Origin: Bacteroidaceae bacterium
Lineage (GTDB): Bacteria > Bacteroidota > Bacteroidia > Bacteroidales > Bacteroidaceae
Direction of reading: 5' to 3'
Length of the DNA stretch: 54,763 bases
Assembly (NCBI GenBank): GCA_024401215.1
Contig: JAKSLL010000019.1
Coordinates: 1-54,763 of the forward strand
Part shown: positions 17,831-26,950 of the stretch, piece after piece
Position numbering within the stretch: position 1 is the stretch's first letter
Layout of the letters: every line of letters starts with the position of its first letter
Translations under genes and position numbers: made by a program
Notes under the pieces: generated by a model
Database searches by the model: none
Seen by the model: the letters and a program-made list of their open reading frames with translations, nothing else
Told to the model about the DNA's origin: nothing

Positions 17831-18421
17831 ATGGGAAAGAAAAGAAAAATGCCGGGACTGAATACCAGTTCAACAGCAGATATCTCATTCATGTTGCTCA
17901 TCTTCTTCCTTGTAACAACATCTATGGATACAGACCAGGGACTTCAGCGTACGCTGCCAAAGCCACCTGAGGATGAAGAAAAGAATAACGAAATCAAAGT
18001 AAAAGAGCGTAATATTCTTAACATCCGTATCAACAAGGATAACTACCTCCTTATCGGTGACGATTATTGTACCGTTCAGGATGTAAAGGAGAGAGCTAAA
18101 GTGTTTATTAAGAACGAGGAAAACAAGCCAAATCTTCCAGAGCTCAAAGCTAAGAAGATTAAGGGTCTCGGCGGCAAGACTATGATGGTTACAGAAAACC
18201 ACGTAATCTCTGTTCAGACAGACCGCGGTACTGATTACGGAGTTTACTTCGCAGTACAGGATGCGCTTGTTGCAGCCTATAATGAACTTCGTGATGAACT
18301 TGCAAAAGAAGAATTCGGATTTAAGTACGAATTCCTCAAGAAGGAGCAGCAGGAAGCTATCCGTGAAGTTTATCCACAGAAGATTTCAGAGGCTGAGCCA
18401 AAGCAATATGGAGGAAAATAA
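17831..18421 (+). CDS. exbD: ExbD/TolR family protein (first copy)
   Basis: Proton-channel partner of ExbB. The 196 residues have a short cytoplasmic N-terminus (GKKRKMPGLNTSSTADISF) and one membrane helix (about 19-36). D18 in STADISF matches the family's essential membrane Asp. A periplasmic domain follows. It is longer than typical ExbD (about 140 residues) owing to an inserted stretch (about 95-120) and a charged C-terminal extension. It is followed after 3 nt by a second ExbD gene. Confidence 0.9.
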   Translation: MGKKRKMPGLNTSSTADISFMLLIFFLVTTSMDTDQGLQRTLPKPPEDEEKNNEIKVKERNILNIRINKDNYLLIGDDYCTVQDVKERAKVFIKNEENKPNLPELKAKKIKGLGGKTMMVTENHVISVQTDRGTDYGVYFAVQDALVAAYNELRDELAKEEFGFKYEFLKKEQQEAIREVYPQKISEAEPKQYGGK

Positions 18422-18424
18422 ATT

Positions 18425-18892
18425 ATGAGTAGATTTAACAAAGGTGGTGGCAGAGAAATGCCTGAGATGAATACATCATCTCTCCCTGACTTGATCTTCA
18501 CAATCTTGTTCTTCTTCATGATGGTAACAACCATGCGTGAGGTAACATTGAAAGTGAAGTTTGACAAGCCAATTGGTACTCAGCTTGAAAAACTTGCTCG
18601 TAAGTCTTGTACTTCTTTCATGTACATTGGTCAGCCAACAGATGCGTTGAGAGGACAGTTCGGTACTGCTCACCGTATTCAGCTTAACGACAAGTACGCA
18701 GAGCCAAATGAGGTTTACGACTATGTGTTCCAGGAGCGTAATCAGCTTACTGAGGCAGACAAGCCATTGTTCGCTGTTTCACTCAAGTGTGACCGTGGTA
18801 CTCCAATGGGTATCATCACAGACGTAAAGCAGGTTCTTCGTAAAGCTTACGCACTTAAGATTGTTTACTCTGCAAATAAGCAGCAGGATTAA
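18425..18892 (+). CDS. ExbD/TolR family protein (second copy)
   Basis: A 155-residue ExbD paralogue. The N-terminus is [20 protein letters not shown], with the membrane Asp in LPDLIF, one membrane helix (about 20-37) and a periplasmic domain ending [11 protein letters not shown]. The gene starts 3 nt after the first exbD stop, so the two are almost certainly cotranslated and may form a mixed ExbD dimer. A strong terminator follows at 18906-18943. Confidence 0.9.
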   Translation: MSRFNKGGGREMPEMNTSSLPDLIFTILFFFMMVTTMREVTLKVKFDKPIGTQLEKLARKSCTSFMYIGQPTDALRGQFGTAHRIQLNDKYAEPNEVYDYVFQERNQLTEADKPLFAVSLKCDRGTPMGIITDVKQVLRKAYALKIVYSANKQQD

Positions 18893-18905
18893 CAATCATT
18901 TATAT

Positions 18906-18943
18906 AAAAAAAGCGACTTACACGTGTAAGTCGCTTTTTTTTT
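18906..18943 (+). terminator. Terminator of the exbB operon
   Basis: A perfect 13-bp palindrome (AAGCGACTTACAC at 18911-18923 with GTGTAAGTCGCTT at 18924-18936) flanked by A and T runs, so it may work in both directions. A TATCTTTG box (18945-18952) immediately after it is the likely thyA promoter -7 element. Confidence 0.85.
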
Positions 18944-18975
18944 GTATCTTTGCCAAAAATAACAACAAGAAAATC

Positions 18976-19770
18976 ATGAAACAATATTTAGATCTTCTAA
19001 ACCGCATATTAAAAGAAGGAACAAAGAAAGGAGACAGAACTGGCACTGGCACTATCTCAGTATTTGGCAATCAGATGCGCTTCAACCTCGAAGAAGGTTT
19101 TCCACTTCTGACAACAAAGAAGTTACACTTGAAATCTATCATTTATGAACTGCTGTGGTTTCTGCAAGGAGACACGAATGCTAAATGGCTACAAGAAAGA
19201 GGTGTACGCATTTGGAACGAGTGGGCAGACGAAGATGGTAACCTTGGACACATATATGGATACCAATGGCGTTCATGGCCAGACTATGACGGCGGGCATA
19301 TTGACCAGATAACAGAAGTTATCGAACAGATAAAAAACAATCCAAACTCACGCAGACTCATTGTCTCTGCATGGAATGTTGCAGATATCAAAAACATGAA
19401 TCTTCCACCATGTCACATTCTTTTCCAATTTTATGTGGCAGATGGCAAATTGAGCTGCCAGCTCTATCAGAGAAGTGCAGACACATTCTTAGGCGTGCCA
19501 TTTAATATAGCTTCATACGCATTACTTACAATGATGATGGCTCAAGTTTGCAATTTGAAACCAGGTGATTTTGTTTACACAACTGGAGACACACATCTGT
19601 ATCTCGACCATATAGACCAAGCAAATCTACAGCTTACTCGAGAGCCACGCAAGTTGCCAAAGATGAAGATAAATCCTGAAGTTAAAAATATATTTGACTT
19701 CAAATACGAGGATTTTGAATTGGTTGAATACGACCCACATCCACACATAAAAGCTACTGTTTCTGTATAA
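18976..19770 (+). CDS. thyA: Thymidylate synthase
   Basis: Methylates dUMP to dTMP with methylene-tetrahydrofolate, yielding dihydrofolate. Exactly 264 residues, as in E. coli ThyA. Visible motifs are the phosphate-site R21 (GDRTGTG), the catalytic Cys146 in [12 protein letters not shown], the Arg pair in [10 protein letters not shown], and the dUMP-binding D/N and HxY stretch ([15 protein letters not shown]). It is followed by folA, which recycles the dihydrofolate made; the two probably form one operon. Confidence 0.97.
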   Translation: MKQYLDLLNRILKEGTKKGDRTGTGTISVFGNQMRFNLEEGFPLLTTKKLHLKSIIYELLWFLQGDTNAKWLQERGVRIWNEWADEDGNLGHIYGYQWRSWPDYDGGHIDQITEVIEQIKNNPNSRRLIVSAWNVADIKNMNLPPCHILFQFYVADGKLSCQLYQRSADTFLGVPFNIASYALLTMMMAQVCNLKPGDFVYTTGDTHLYLDHIDQANLQLTREPRKLPKMKINPEVKNIFDFKYEDFELVEYDPHPHIKATVSV

Positions 19771-19841
19771 AAAGACATAGTGTAACACACAGCAGGATAG
19801 ATACTTGAAATTTAAAAAATCCGAACACAACTTACAAGAAT

Positions 19842-20345
19842 ATGATTTCTATTATTGTTGCTATATCAGAGAACAACGCAATAGGCTTTGAAAACAAGTT
19901 AATTTATTGGTTGCCAAACGACTTAAAGAGATTCAAATCTCTCACAACTGGTAACACAATAATTATGGGCAGGCGCACATTTGAAAGTCTTCCTAAAGGC
20001 GCTCTTCCTAACAGAAGAAATATAGTCCTTTCAAAGACAGGAAAGCCAGAAGACTTCCCTGGCGCGGACCTCTACCCTACTTTAGAAGCAGCACTCGAAT
20101 CATGCAAAAACGAAGATGGTGACAAGAATGAAATATTCATTATAGGTGGTGCTTCGGTTTACAAGGAGGCATATCCTTTAGCAGACCGTTTATGTCTGAC
20201 ATACATTTTTGACACACCGTCTCAAGCAGACACCTTCTTTCCCGAAATTAACTACGATGAATGGAAAGAGACACTTCATGAAGAGCATGAGATAGACGAG
20301 AAGCATCAGCATCGATATGCATTCATCAATCTTGAAAGAAAATAA
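19842..20345 (+). CDS. folA: Dihydrofolate reductase
   Basis: Reduces dihydrofolate to tetrahydrofolate with NADPH. 167 residues with the family landmarks: ISIIVAISENNAIGFENKLIYWLPNDLKRFK (written here in pieces: N-terminal strand, NAIG loop, WLPNDL with the active-site Asp), then GNTIIMGRRTFESLP and the NADPH loop IFIIGGASVY (about 98-107). Length and start are standard. It lies 71 nt after thyA. Confidence 0.95.
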   Translation: MISIIVAISENNAIGFENKLIYWLPNDLKRFKSLTTGNTIIMGRRTFESLPKGALPNRRNIVLSKTGKPEDFPGADLYPTLEAALESCKNEDGDKNEIFIIGGASVYKEAYPLADRLCLTYIFDTPSQADTFFPEINYDEWKETLHEEHEIDEKHQHRYAFINLERK

Positions 20346-20385
20346 TAATACAGCAGCATTTTGCTAGTTTCACTGATACCATAAG

Positions 20386-21825
20386 ATGCAACTACCATCA
20401 GATTTTGAAAAAGAAATGACAAATTACCTTGGCAAGGAAGAATACACAAAACTTGCTGAGGCTATAAATGGTCAGTCACCAACAAGCATCAGGATAAACA
20501 GAGACAAAATCTCTGACGAAGAAATAGATTACACCAAAGATGCAGAGAAAGTAAGTTGGTGTGAAAACGGCTATTACCTAAATGAACGTCCACAGTTCAC
20601 TTTCGACCCTCTTCTTCATGCTGGATGCTATTATGTACAGGAAGCGTCGTCAATGTTTCTCAGCCATATTCTAAAACAGCATTTTCAAAAAAATAATAGC
20701 ACTCCTATCGTAGCATTGGATTTATGTGCTGCCCCTGGAGGGAAATCCACGCTAACCATGTCTATGCTGCCAAAAGGATCGCTCCTCTTCGCTAACGAAG
20801 TGATGCGTCAGAGGGCAAACATCCTTGCTGAGAATCTCATAAAATGGGGCTATCCGAATTGCATCGTCACCAACAGCTTCGCCAAAGACTTTCAGCCACT
20901 TGGGCCAATTTTTGATTTAATAATATGTGATGCACCTTGTTCGGGAGAAGGTATGTTTCGCAAGGACCCTGCATCTATTGACGAGTGGAGCCTAGACAAT
21001 GTAGAGACATGTTGGAAAAGGCAGAGAGAGATAGCTCAAGACATCTGGCCAACTCTAAAGGATGACGCACTTTTCATCTACAGCACATGCACATACAATC
21101 CTCACGAAGACGAAGAGACTGTGGAATGGATTGCTGATAACCTCGGAGCAGAGATTTTGTCATGCAACCCAAATAAGGAATGGGGCTTGACAGATAAAAA
21201 CACACATTTCTTCCCAAGCAAGTCGCGAGGAGAAGGATTCTTCATCTCTGTTCTGCGTAAAAAAACAAGAGAATGCCAAGACGCAGAAAGCGATGATTAC
21301 AATAATAGCTATACGCTTGCCAATTCAAGCAAAAAAAACAAGAAAAAGGACAAAGGTTCAAAAAACGGCAACAACCGAAACAGCACAAAAAAGACACCTC
21401 AAGAAATAAATGCGTGGATAAAGGATTCAAACCAATTTACCATATACCAAGAAGATGAAACTTTCCACGCTTTCCCTACCACATACACAGACTTACTCGA
21501 ACAGGCAAGACAAACTGTTAGAGTTGTTCATGCAGGCATAGACATCGCAACGATAAAAGGCAAAAATCTTCAGCCATGTCACAGTTTAGCTTTGAGCAAC
21601 AGCCTCAACAGAGAAGCTTTCGTAACACACGAAATAGACTACAACCAAGCTATAGCATATCTGCGTACAGAAGCCATACAGCTCGACGCTGATGTGAAAG
21701 TTGGATATGTTCTTATCACCTTCAAAGGCCATCCACTCGGTTTTGTCAAGAACATTGGCAGCAGGGCTAACAACCTCTATCCATCAGAATGGAAGATAAA
21801 AAGCACATACACGCCCCATAAGTAA
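20386..21825 (+). CDS. 16S rRNA (cytosine-C5) methyltransferase, RsmF-like
   Basis: An S-adenosylmethionine-dependent RNA m5C methyltransferase of the NOL1/NOP2/Sun family; 479 residues. The catalytic core has the SAM loop LDLCAAPGGKST (about 112-123), the motif IV catalytic segment DAPCSGEGMFRKDP and the motif VI cysteine in YSTCTYNPHEDE. A Lys/Asn-rich low-complexity linker (about 305-345) leads to a C-terminal PUA-like RNA-binding domain ending LVITFKGHPLGFVKN. Domain order and length match RsmF (YebU), which modifies C1407 of 16S rRNA; the exact target is inferred. Confidence 0.88.
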   Translation: MQLPSDFEKEMTNYLGKEEYTKLAEAINGQSPTSIRINRDKISDEEIDYTKDAEKVSWCENGYYLNERPQFTFDPLLHAGCYYVQEASSMFLSHILKQHFQKNNSTPIVALDLCAAPGGKSTLTMSMLPKGSLLFANEVMRQRANILAENLIKWGYPNCIVTNSFAKDFQPLGPIFDLIICDAPCSGEGMFRKDPASIDEWSLDNVETCWKRQREIAQDIWPTLKDDALFIYSTCTYNPHEDEETVEWIADNLGAEILSCNPNKEWGLTDKNTHFFPSKSRGEGFFISVLRKKTRECQDAESDDYNNSYTLANSSKKNKKKDKGSKNGNNRNSTKKTPQEINAWIKDSNQFTIYQEDETFHAFPTTYTDLLEQARQTVRVVHAGIDIATIKGKNLQPCHSLALSNSLNREAFVTHEIDYNQAIAYLRTEAIQLDADVKVGYVLITFKGHPLGFVKNIGSRANNLYPSEWKIKSTYTPHK

Positions 21826-22025
21826 TGATAAAAACAAAAAAAAAACATAATACCTTTCTTTGTCTCAAAGAATTACAGTATCTTTGCAAAGCATATTTGC
21901 CAATAGGCTATATATAACTTGTTAGGAGTCATAACTTAACCGAAAGATATTCATATCTCAACCAATCCCCAACAAAACTTTGATAAAAGACTTTATTTAG
22001 AAATTCCGAAAAAGTATTAATCACA

Positions 22026-22592
22026 ATGAATTTATATGTAAGATATTTTGACCATGAATGTGTGGCTAAATCTGTTGAAGAATCTATAGATTTTCTCAAC
22101 AGCATTGGTGATATCAAACTTGAGTCAAACACAGCAAACAGAATAACAACATTCTTAAAATCCTCCAACTTATACCCTTTCCGTCTGAAAGTGAGCTTCT
22201 CTAATTACGTCCTTTTCCTTAAGACTGAAGCAGAGACTCTTGAAGACTTCAAAATAGAAGAGGCTAATCGCAAAGAGCAGAAAGTGGAAAGACCGATGTC
22301 GATGGCTGACAAGAAGAAGAGCATCTTGGAAGCTCTCAACGAGCAAAAAATCGGATGGTGGGATGGAGTAATAACTTTCAAGCGTGTGCTCACAGACAGA
22401 AATGGCAAATGCCAGTATGTTGACACTCGATTCCGCGCCCGTCTCAAAGCCATCAGCGCAATGGATGCATATAATCGCATCATCGACCATCTGAAATCTC
22501 GTGATGACATTGACCCTCGTTCACAGTTCCCTGCAGCAAAGAGTCCAAGCTGTCAATTCACATTCTTAGAGCCTACGGATGCTGAGCAATAA
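22026..22592 (+). CDS. Hypothetical protein
   Basis: A 188-residue cytoplasmic-looking protein I do not recognise. There is no signal peptide or membrane helix. The N-terminal half (1-75) looks like a compact alpha/beta domain (MNLYVRYFDHECVAKSVEES...). A charged segment follows (FKIEEANRKEQKVERPMS), then a conserved-looking stretch GWWDGVITFKRVLTDRNGKCQYVDTRFRARLKA (given as landmarks at about 118-150). Its own hairpin follows at 22690-22722, so it may be a single-gene unit. Confidence 0.65.
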   Translation: MNLYVRYFDHECVAKSVEESIDFLNSIGDIKLESNTANRITTFLKSSNLYPFRLKVSFSNYVLFLKTEAETLEDFKIEEANRKEQKVERPMSMADKKKSILEALNEQKIGWWDGVITFKRVLTDRNGKCQYVDTRFRARLKAISAMDAYNRIIDHLKSRDDIDPRSQFPAAKSPSCQFTFLEPTDAEQ

Positions 22593-22689
22593 TTACAGCG
22601 ACATTCAGCAGCATGTTATTCTTGTCAGCTATTGGATGTTCATTTAGCTTGCAATTGCTTTCGTTTATTTTCAACAACTACATTATAAA

Positions 22690-22722
22690 GAAGCACCGCA
22701 TTGAACTGACCAATGTGGTGCT
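22690..22722 (+). terminator. Stem-loop between a hypothetical gene and the EamA gene
   Basis: A 13-bp stem with one G.U (AAGCACCGCATTG with CAATGTGGTGCTT), loop AACTGAC, ending 15 nt before the transporter ATG. There is no strong U run, so it may be an attenuator or a weak terminator. Confidence 0.5.
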
Positions 22723-22737
22723 TCGTTAGAATTAGTG

Positions 22738-23631
22738 ATGACAAAAAGAATATACGGACATATAGGGGCTATAATTGTTATAGCTATATGGGGCACCACA
22801 TTTGTTAGCAGCAAAGTGTTACTCAACTCCAGCCTACAGCCTGCGGACATCTTTTTATACCGTTTCTCTATAGCATATATTTGCATGCTCATAATCTCAC
22901 ACAAGAGGCTATGGGCTGACAGCATAAAGGACGAGCTTGCACTTTTAGGGATGGGAGTTATGGGAGGTTCGCTGTATTTCCTAACCGAAAATATGGCTCT
23001 GACATACTCCACATCATCAAATGTCAGCATACTTGTAAGTACTACCCCTTTGGTAACAATGCTTGTTGTGTCCCTATTCTATAAAAGCGAAAGGATGAAA
23101 GCCAAACAGATAATCTCTTCGTTCATAGCATTTGCTGGTGTGGTGCTTGTCGTGCTTAATGGTCAGTTAGTGCTTCATCTAAATCCCAAAGGAGACATGC
23201 TCGCATTAGCAGCATCAACAACTTGGGCCTTTTATTCGCTGTTAATGAGGAGAGTAATGTCACGCTATAGTTCGGATTTCATCACCAGAAAAGTCTTTGC
23301 CTACGGACTTCTGACCATCTTACTCTATTTCATATTCATCACCCCGCTTTCTTTCGACATCGACATATTATTTCAGCCTGTAGTTTTATCCAATCTGCTA
23401 TTTTTAGGTTTCATAGCATCAACCGCAGGCTATCTTCTATGGAACTGGGTGATGAAACAGCTTGGAGCGGTTCACTCCTCTAATTATATCTATCTACAAA
23501 GTTTCATCACAATGCTTGCTGGTTCTATCATCCTCAACGAAAAGATAACTATGATGGGAATAGCAGGAGCCGTGATACTTATACTTGGTATGATTGGAGC
23601 GTTACGCAATGGAAAAAAAACGACTACTTAA
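22738..23631 (+). CDS. EamA/DMT-family transporter
   Basis: A 297-residue inner-membrane protein with ten hydrophobic helices in two EamA repeats (about 5-135 and 150-292). Signatures are the opening GAIIVIAIWGTTFVSSKVLL, NVSILVSTTPLVTMLV at the end of repeat 1, and TWAFYSLLMRRV starting repeat 2. These exporters move amino acids, drugs or metabolites; the substrate is not predictable. A GTG three bases earlier (22735) is an alternative start. A stem-loop just upstream may control read-through into it. Confidence 0.87.
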   Translation: MTKRIYGHIGAIIVIAIWGTTFVSSKVLLNSSLQPADIFLYRFSIAYICMLIISHKRLWADSIKDELALLGMGVMGGSLYFLTENMALTYSTSSNVSILVSTTPLVTMLVVSLFYKSERMKAKQIISSFIAFAGVVLVVLNGQLVLHLNPKGDMLALAASTTWAFYSLLMRRVMSRYSSDFITRKVFAYGLLTILLYFIFITPLSFDIDILFQPVVLSNLLFLGFIASTAGYLLWNWVMKQLGAVHSSNYIYLQSFITMLAGSIILNEKITMMGIAGAVILILGMIGALRNGKKTTT

Positions 23632-23643
23632 AAGCAGGGCCTC

Positions 23644-24648
23644 ATGGATTATTATATGAGCGCCTACTTTCACACCTCACTCAAACAAATACATAATACA
23701 TACTTAACATCTATGGGAGAAGACAAAAAGAAAAGAGCGGGAAGGAACAGAACACTCTCAATCACGCAAGCAGAGACAGAGGGATTGGAATCTCTCATAT
23801 ACTCATGCGATGACCTCAGAAAATCATTCCAGGACGACATGATTATCAACGGGGATTTATTTGATTGCTTGGATAACATTCCAAATGATTTTTTCTCCCT
23901 CATAATCATAGACCCTCCTTACAACCTTGACAAAAACTTCCATGGATTGAAGTTCTCGTCAATGAAAAGTGATGTGTTCGAAGACTACTTGCGCAGTTGG
24001 TTTTACAAGGTTTGCGACAAGCTCAAACCAAATGGCTCTCTGTATATGTGCGGTGATTGGAAATGCAGTTCATCAATGCAAAGAGTTATCGAAGAGAAAC
24101 TTACCATAATAAACCGAATCACTTGGCAGAGAGAGAAAGGAAGAGGAGCGAAGACTAACTGGAAAAATGGGATGGAAGACATCTGGTTTGCAGTAAAAAA
24201 CAAGAACGACTACTATTTTGATGTCGAATCCGTAAAGATGAAAAGGAAAGTTATCGCCCCATACAGAACAGAAGGCAAACCAAAAGACTGGTGTGAAACT
24301 GAAGACGGAAATTTCAGAATCACATACCCTTCCAACTTCTGGGACGACATCAGCATTCCATTCTGGTCTATGCCAGAAAACACCGATCATCCTACTCAGA
24401 AGCCTGAAAAGCTATATGCCAAGCTCATCCTTGCCTCATCAAAAGAAGGTGACTACATTCTTGACCCATTCCTCGGAAGCGGGACAAGTGCTGTTGTCGC
24501 ACGAAAACTAAACCGTCATTTCTGTGGCATAGAAATAAATAAAGAGTATTGTCTATGGGGTGCAAAACGACTTATAAACGCAGAAAGCGACAAGAAGATA
24601 CAAGGTTATGCCGATGGCATCTTTTGGGAAAGAAATAGCGGGAAATGA
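23644..24648 (+). CDS. Site-specific DNA methyltransferase (beta class)
   Basis: Transfers a methyl group to adenine-N6 or cytosine-N4 in a specific DNA sequence. 334 residues. The catalytic motif IDPPYNLDKNF (about 92-102) comes before the SAM-binding motif DPFLGSGTS (about 279-287), the beta-class order. Between them is a target-recognition region with TWQREKGRGAKTNWKNG and DHPTQKPE. An ATG at 23713 (MGEDKKKRAGRNR) may be the real start, giving 311 residues. No restriction endonuclease is beside it, so it looks like an orphan methylase. A bidirectional terminator follows. Confidence 0.88.
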   Translation: MDYYMSAYFHTSLKQIHNTYLTSMGEDKKKRAGRNRTLSITQAETEGLESLIYSCDDLRKSFQDDMIINGDLFDCLDNIPNDFFSLIIIDPPYNLDKNFHGLKFSSMKSDVFEDYLRSWFYKVCDKLKPNGSLYMCGDWKCSSSMQRVIEEKLTIINRITWQREKGRGAKTNWKNGMEDIWFAVKNKNDYYFDVESVKMKRKVIAPYRTEGKPKDWCETEDGNFRITYPSNFWDDISIPFWSMPENTDHPTQKPEKLYAKLILASSKEGDYILDPFLGSGTSAVVARKLNRHFCGIEINKEYCLWGAKRLINAESDKKIQGYADGIFWERNSGK

Positions 24649-24659
24649 AAACTGGAAAC

Positions 24660-24695
24660 AAAAAAAGCTTCAAAGAATTCTTTGAAGCTTTTTTT
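24660..24695. terminator. Bidirectional terminator
   Basis: A palindrome centred on GAATTC (AAGCTTCAAAGAATTCTTTG, then AAGCTT), flanked by an A run on the left and a T run on the right. It can stop the methyltransferase gene (+) and the tRNA-Gln transcript (-). Confidence 0.85.
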
Positions 24696-24697
24696 GT

Positions 24698-24768
24698 TGG
24701 GATACCCGGACTCGAACCAGGAAAAACAGGACCAGAATCTGTTGTGTTGCCAATTACACCATATCCCA
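24698..24768 (-). tRNA. tRNA-Gln (CTG)
   Basis: A 71-nt tRNA on the minus strand. Acceptor TGGGATA pairs with TATCCCA. The D arm is GTGT/ACAC. The anticodon loop TTCTGGT gives CTG (codon CAG). The T arm is CCTGG-TTCGAGT-CCGGG. The anticodon stem has one A.C mismatch at its base. CCA is not encoded. Confidence 0.92.
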
Positions 24769-24949
24769 ATTATTTCAGCAATCCATACATCAAGAACCCC
24801 TTGTTCTGAATTGCGATGCAAAGTTATTGCTTTTTATTGAATCCACAAAGATTATCTGCATTTTTTTTATCGTAAAGATGTTTTTCAGCACATCCACGCA
24901 GTTATAACAAAGAAAATTAGTAAATTTGTTGTCGAAAAGTAATATTACA

Positions 24950-25735
24950 ATGGAAAAACTCATTTTCATAAGCAACGATGACGGATACAATGCTCAGGGC
25001 ATAATTCAGCTGGCTGAGATTGCAAGAAAATTTGGCGATGTATGTGTTGTTGCTCCCGACGGCGGGCGAAGCGGCTCAAGCATGAGCATCAGCAGCCATA
25101 CGCCAGTCAGAAACACATTCATAAAAGAAGAAGCCGCTCACGACGACAAAGGCAGTCTCATAATCTGGTCATGCAGCGGAACTCCTGACGACTGCACCAA
25201 GATGGCTTTTGAGAAGATTCTACCCCGCACGCCAGACCTCGTACTCAGCGGTATTAACCATGGCGACAACTGCGCCATCAACGCTCACTACTCCGGCACC
25301 ATGTCCGTTGCTCTTGAAGGATGTATCAAGAAAGTACCTTCCATTGCCTTCTCAAGCGGGAAATTAGCTGCTAACGCCAATTTCTCATATATGGAGAAGC
25401 ACGTAGAAAGCATCATACAGATGGTTCTTGACAATGGACTCCCATTGGGGGTATGTCTCAACGTCAATACTCCTGACACAGAAAATCTAAAAGGAATAAA
25501 GGTCTGCAAAATGGGGTTAGGCGACTGGAAAGAAGAATGGCAAGAAAGAACACACCCACATGGCGGCAAATATTATTGGATTGCAGGGTATTATGAGCCA
25601 TACAATAAGGATGACAAAGATTGCGACTCTTGGGCATACCAAAATGGCTATACCGCAGTTGCGCCAATACATATCGACATGACTGCGTATGAAGCTTTAG
25701 ACGCTCTGCGCATTTTGGAAAAAACAAAACGATAG
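24950..25735 (+). CDS. surE: 5'/3'-nucleotidase SurE
   Basis: A metal-dependent nucleoside-monophosphate phosphatase, 261 residues. The metal site ISNDDGYNAQG has D10/D11. Further SurE marks are VVAPDGGRSGSSMS (about 37-50), GTPDDCTKMA and LVLSGINHGDN, then YSGTMSVALEG. The chosen ATG at 24950 places the SNDDG motif at the N-terminus as in the family; an upstream TTG frame is spurious. A TAAATTTG box (24921-24928) may be its promoter. lpxB follows after 73 nt, an arrangement I recall from other Bacteroidales. Confidence 0.94.
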   Translation: MEKLIFISNDDGYNAQGIIQLAEIARKFGDVCVVAPDGGRSGSSMSISSHTPVRNTFIKEEAAHDDKGSLIIWSCSGTPDDCTKMAFEKILPRTPDLVLSGINHGDNCAINAHYSGTMSVALEGCIKKVPSIAFSSGKLAANANFSYMEKHVESIIQMVLDNGLPLGVCLNVNTPDTENLKGIKVCKMGLGDWKEEWQERTHPHGGKYYWIAGYYEPYNKDDKDCDSWAYQNGYTAVAPIHIDMTAYEALDALRILEKTKR

Positions 25736-25808
25736 ATATTTAATTCCATTTAACTCCATACGATTAGCGATCTAAGATTTGCTAAAGTTGAATATTTGAC
25801 TATTCAAG

Positions 25809-26921
25809 ATGAAATACTATCTTATAGCAGGTGAAGCATCTGGCGACCTTCACGCCTCAAATCTCATGAAGTCTTTACAAAAGGAAGACGCAGAGGCAGA
25901 ATTCCGCTTTTATGGCGGTGACAAAATGGCTGCAGTAGGAGGCACATTGGTTAAGCATTACAGCGAACTCGCTTTTATGGGCTTTATACCTGTGCTACTC
26001 CATCTGCCTACCATATTGAAGAATATGCGTAAGTGCAAGGAGGACATAGCAAAGTGGAATCCAGACGTTGTAATCCTAATCGATTATCCCGGATTCAATC
26101 TCGACATTGCCAAATATGTACACAAGCATAAGATTAGCAAGGTTTACTATTACATAAGTCCGAAAATTTGGGCATGGAAAGAGTATCGCATTAAAAACAT
26201 ACGCAGAGATGTTGACGAACTCTTCTCTATCTTACCTTTTGAGGTTGAATGGTTTGCAGACAGACACTACCCTATACACTATGTTGGCAACCCATGTGTG
26301 GACGCCGTTTACAAAGGTGTACAAGAAGGCAAAAGCATCACAACTTCCAACAACAAGCAGATTGCCATCCTTGCCGGCAGCCGACGCCAAGAGATAAAAG
26401 ATAACCTGCGCATGATGCTTGAGGCTGCCTCAACATTCAAAGACTACAAACTTGTTATTGCAGGAGCCCCAAACATTGACGTTGATTTCTATAAAAGATT
26501 CATACCACAAGGAATTGATGTTGAAATACGCTTTGGACAAACATACGAAATCCTGCAAGAATCCTGCGCTGCACTTGTCACATCAGGCACAGCTACACTT
26601 GAAACAGCAATACTCAGAGTGCCTCAAGTTGTATGCTATTATCTTACTGCCGGCAAATTCTTCTCTTGGCTCAGAGGAGTATTGCTTAAAGTCAGATACA
26701 TCTCACTTGTCAATCTTGTAATCAACGAAGAGATTGTCCAGGAACTGGTGGCAGACCAGATGACAAAAGAAAATGTCATCAAGCACCTTCGTGACATTCT
26801 TCCTGAAGGTTCAAGAAGACAGAAGATGCTTGATGACTATGAACGAATGAATCGCATCCTCGGCGGACCGGGTGCGTCAGAAAGAGCGGCAAAAGAGATG
26901 ATGAAATGTTTGAAAGGATGA
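25809..26921 (+). CDS. lpxB: Lipid-A-disaccharide synthase
   Basis: Joins UDP-diacylglucosamine and lipid X to form the lipid A disaccharide (peripheral inner-membrane enzyme). 370 residues, usual length. It opens MKYYLIAGEASGDLHASNLM, the LpxB N-terminal signature. FYGGDKMAAVGG, VILIDYPGFNLDIAK, YYISPKIWAWKEYRI, YVGNPCVD and the GT-B C-terminal ALVTSGTATLETAI are all present. It is downstream of surE and convergent with rsmA, with 29 nt between stops. Confidence 0.95.
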   Translation: MKYYLIAGEASGDLHASNLMKSLQKEDAEAEFRFYGGDKMAAVGGTLVKHYSELAFMGFIPVLLHLPTILKNMRKCKEDIAKWNPDVVILIDYPGFNLDIAKYVHKHKISKVYYYISPKIWAWKEYRIKNIRRDVDELFSILPFEVEWFADRHYPIHYVGNPCVDAVYKGVQEGKSITTSNNKQIAILAGSRRQEIKDNLRMMLEAASTFKDYKLVIAGAPNIDVDFYKRFIPQGIDVEIRFGQTYEILQESCAALVTSGTATLETAILRVPQVVCYYLTAGKFFSWLRGVLLKVRYISLVNLVINEEIVQELVADQMTKENVIKHLRDILPEGSRRQKMLDDYERMNRILGGPGASERAAKEMMKCLKG

Positions 26922-26950
26922 AAGATAACGAATGCGAGCCACTGCCACTC

